A stretch of 5,893 nucleotides of DNA from Rhodospirillales bacterium (GTDB lineage: Bacteria; Pseudomonadota; Alphaproteobacteria; ATCC43930; CGMCC-115725): assembly GCA_015654725.1 (NCBI GenBank), contig JAATGI010000311.1, forward strand, positions 1 to 5,893, read 5' to 3'. The notes under the pieces are model-generated. The model made no database searches and was not told where the DNA came from. It worked only from the letters and a program-made list of their open reading frames with translations. Of this stretch, positions 5,529 to 5,893 are shown one piece after another. The first letter of the stretch is position 1. Every line of letters starts with the position of its first letter. The translations under genes were made by a program, and so were the position numbers.

Positions 5529-5893
5529 CTATCGCTCCAGCCGGTCGAACGCCGCCTCGAGCTTGACGAATTCGCCGTAGAGCTTGTCCAGATAAGCGGG
5601 CCCGTTTTGCGCGAGTTCGCGGGCGGTCACGTCCTTCAAGGCGGTGATGGTCTGGCAGAAGCGCACCGCGCCGAGATTGGCGCCGCCGCTTTTCAAGGAA
5701 TGGGTCAGGTCGCGGAAAGCGCGCAGATCGCCATCCGCCACGGCTTGGCGCAGCGGCTCGAACAGGCGCCGCGCGTCGGTGCGAAAGGCGGTGACGACCT
5801 CCATCAAGAATTCGTCGCCACCGCCCAAGGAGCGCAACGCGTCGATCACGCCGTCATCGATCACCGGCCCGCCGCCCTCGGCGAGGAAGCGCG
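5529..5893 (-). CDS. Histidine phosphotransfer (Hpt) domain, probably the C-terminal end of a hybrid sensor kinase (cut by right edge)
   Basis: Hpt domains pass phosphate between a receiver domain and a final response regulator. The frame is open from the right edge to TAG at 5531-5529, about 120 residues. It shows the Hpt four-helix pattern: VIDALRSLGGGDEFLMEVVTAF, then DARRLFEPLRQAVADGDLRAFRDLTHSLKSGGANLGA. The phosphorylatable His lies in HSLKSGGANLGA, encoded near 5702-5700. A GTG at 5864 could start a free 111-residue Hpt protein, but no good Shine-Dalgarno precedes it. The frame continues upstream to the edge as RFLAEGGGPV, which looks like the linker before a C-terminal Hpt in RpfC-like or ArcB/BarA-like hybrid kinases. 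I therefore prefer a truncated large kinase entering from the right. It is codirectional with the binding protein gene, separated by 125 bases that contain a candidate promoter, so a shared transcript is not required. Confidence 0.85.
   Translation of the reverse strand, partial: RFLAEGGGPVIDDGVIDALRSLGGGDEFLMEVVTAFRTDARRLFEPLRQAVADGDLRAFRDLTHSLKSGGANLGAVRFCQTITALKDVTARELAQNGPAYLDKLYGEFVKLEAAFDRLER

Noticed and set aside
1..5893. CRISPR arrays, insertion sequences, tRNA or rRNA genes, riboswitches
   Set aside because: No spaced repeat array, terminal inverted repeats, transposase frame, cloverleaf or recognisable aptamer core was seen on either strand.

Overview
The window is GC-rich (roughly two-thirds G+C by eye, not counted) and reads as a piece of a Proteobacterial chromosome, most likely from an alphaproteobacterium. 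The main reasons are strong GC bias at third codon positions, Sec-exported ABC solute-binding proteins with rhizobial or Rhodospirillales-like wording, and a hybrid-kinase type Hpt domain. No species can be named from the sequence alone. Coding density is high. There is no sign of a mobile element, CRISPR array, rRNA or tRNA.

Layout. Positions 1-1184 (+) hold the 3' part of mnmE, the tRNA-U34-modifying GTPase, cut by the left edge. Positions 1207-1338 (-) may encode a 43-residue single-pass membrane peptide. Positions 1339-1513 are an AT-richer promoter and leader region with short direct repeats. Positions 1514-3055 (+) encode a family-5 (peptide/nickel/opine type) periplasmic solute-binding protein. 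Three bases later the strand switches. Reading leftward are, in transcription order, the C-terminal Hpt domain of a protein that enters from the right edge (5893-5529), a branched-chain-amino-acid type (Peripla_BP_6) solute-binding protein (5403-4204), and a stand-alone MetE-C-like, zinc-dependent methyltransferase (4159-3059).

How the genes may fit together. mnmE is a housekeeping gene. In many alphaproteobacteria it is followed by mnmG, and here it is not. The second solute-binding protein and the MetE-like enzyme are codirectional, 44 bases apart, and probably cotranscribed. A 6-bp GC-rich stem-loop overlaps the stop codon of the first. This suggests that the imported ligand is a substrate, methyl donor or methyl acceptor for the enzyme, but that is inference. 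Neither binding protein has permease or ATPase genes in view, so both look like orphan subunits or the edges of larger clusters.

The most unusual sequence signal is that the two solute-binding genes, from unrelated families and on opposite strands, share nearly the same ribosome-binding leader: GAAAAAAC, then 1 or 3 bases, then GGGAGGAAA, then 2 bases, then ATG. This would suit shared post-transcriptional control. The rest looks like ordinary accessory and core metabolism, and I did not find convincing evidence of a wholly new system.
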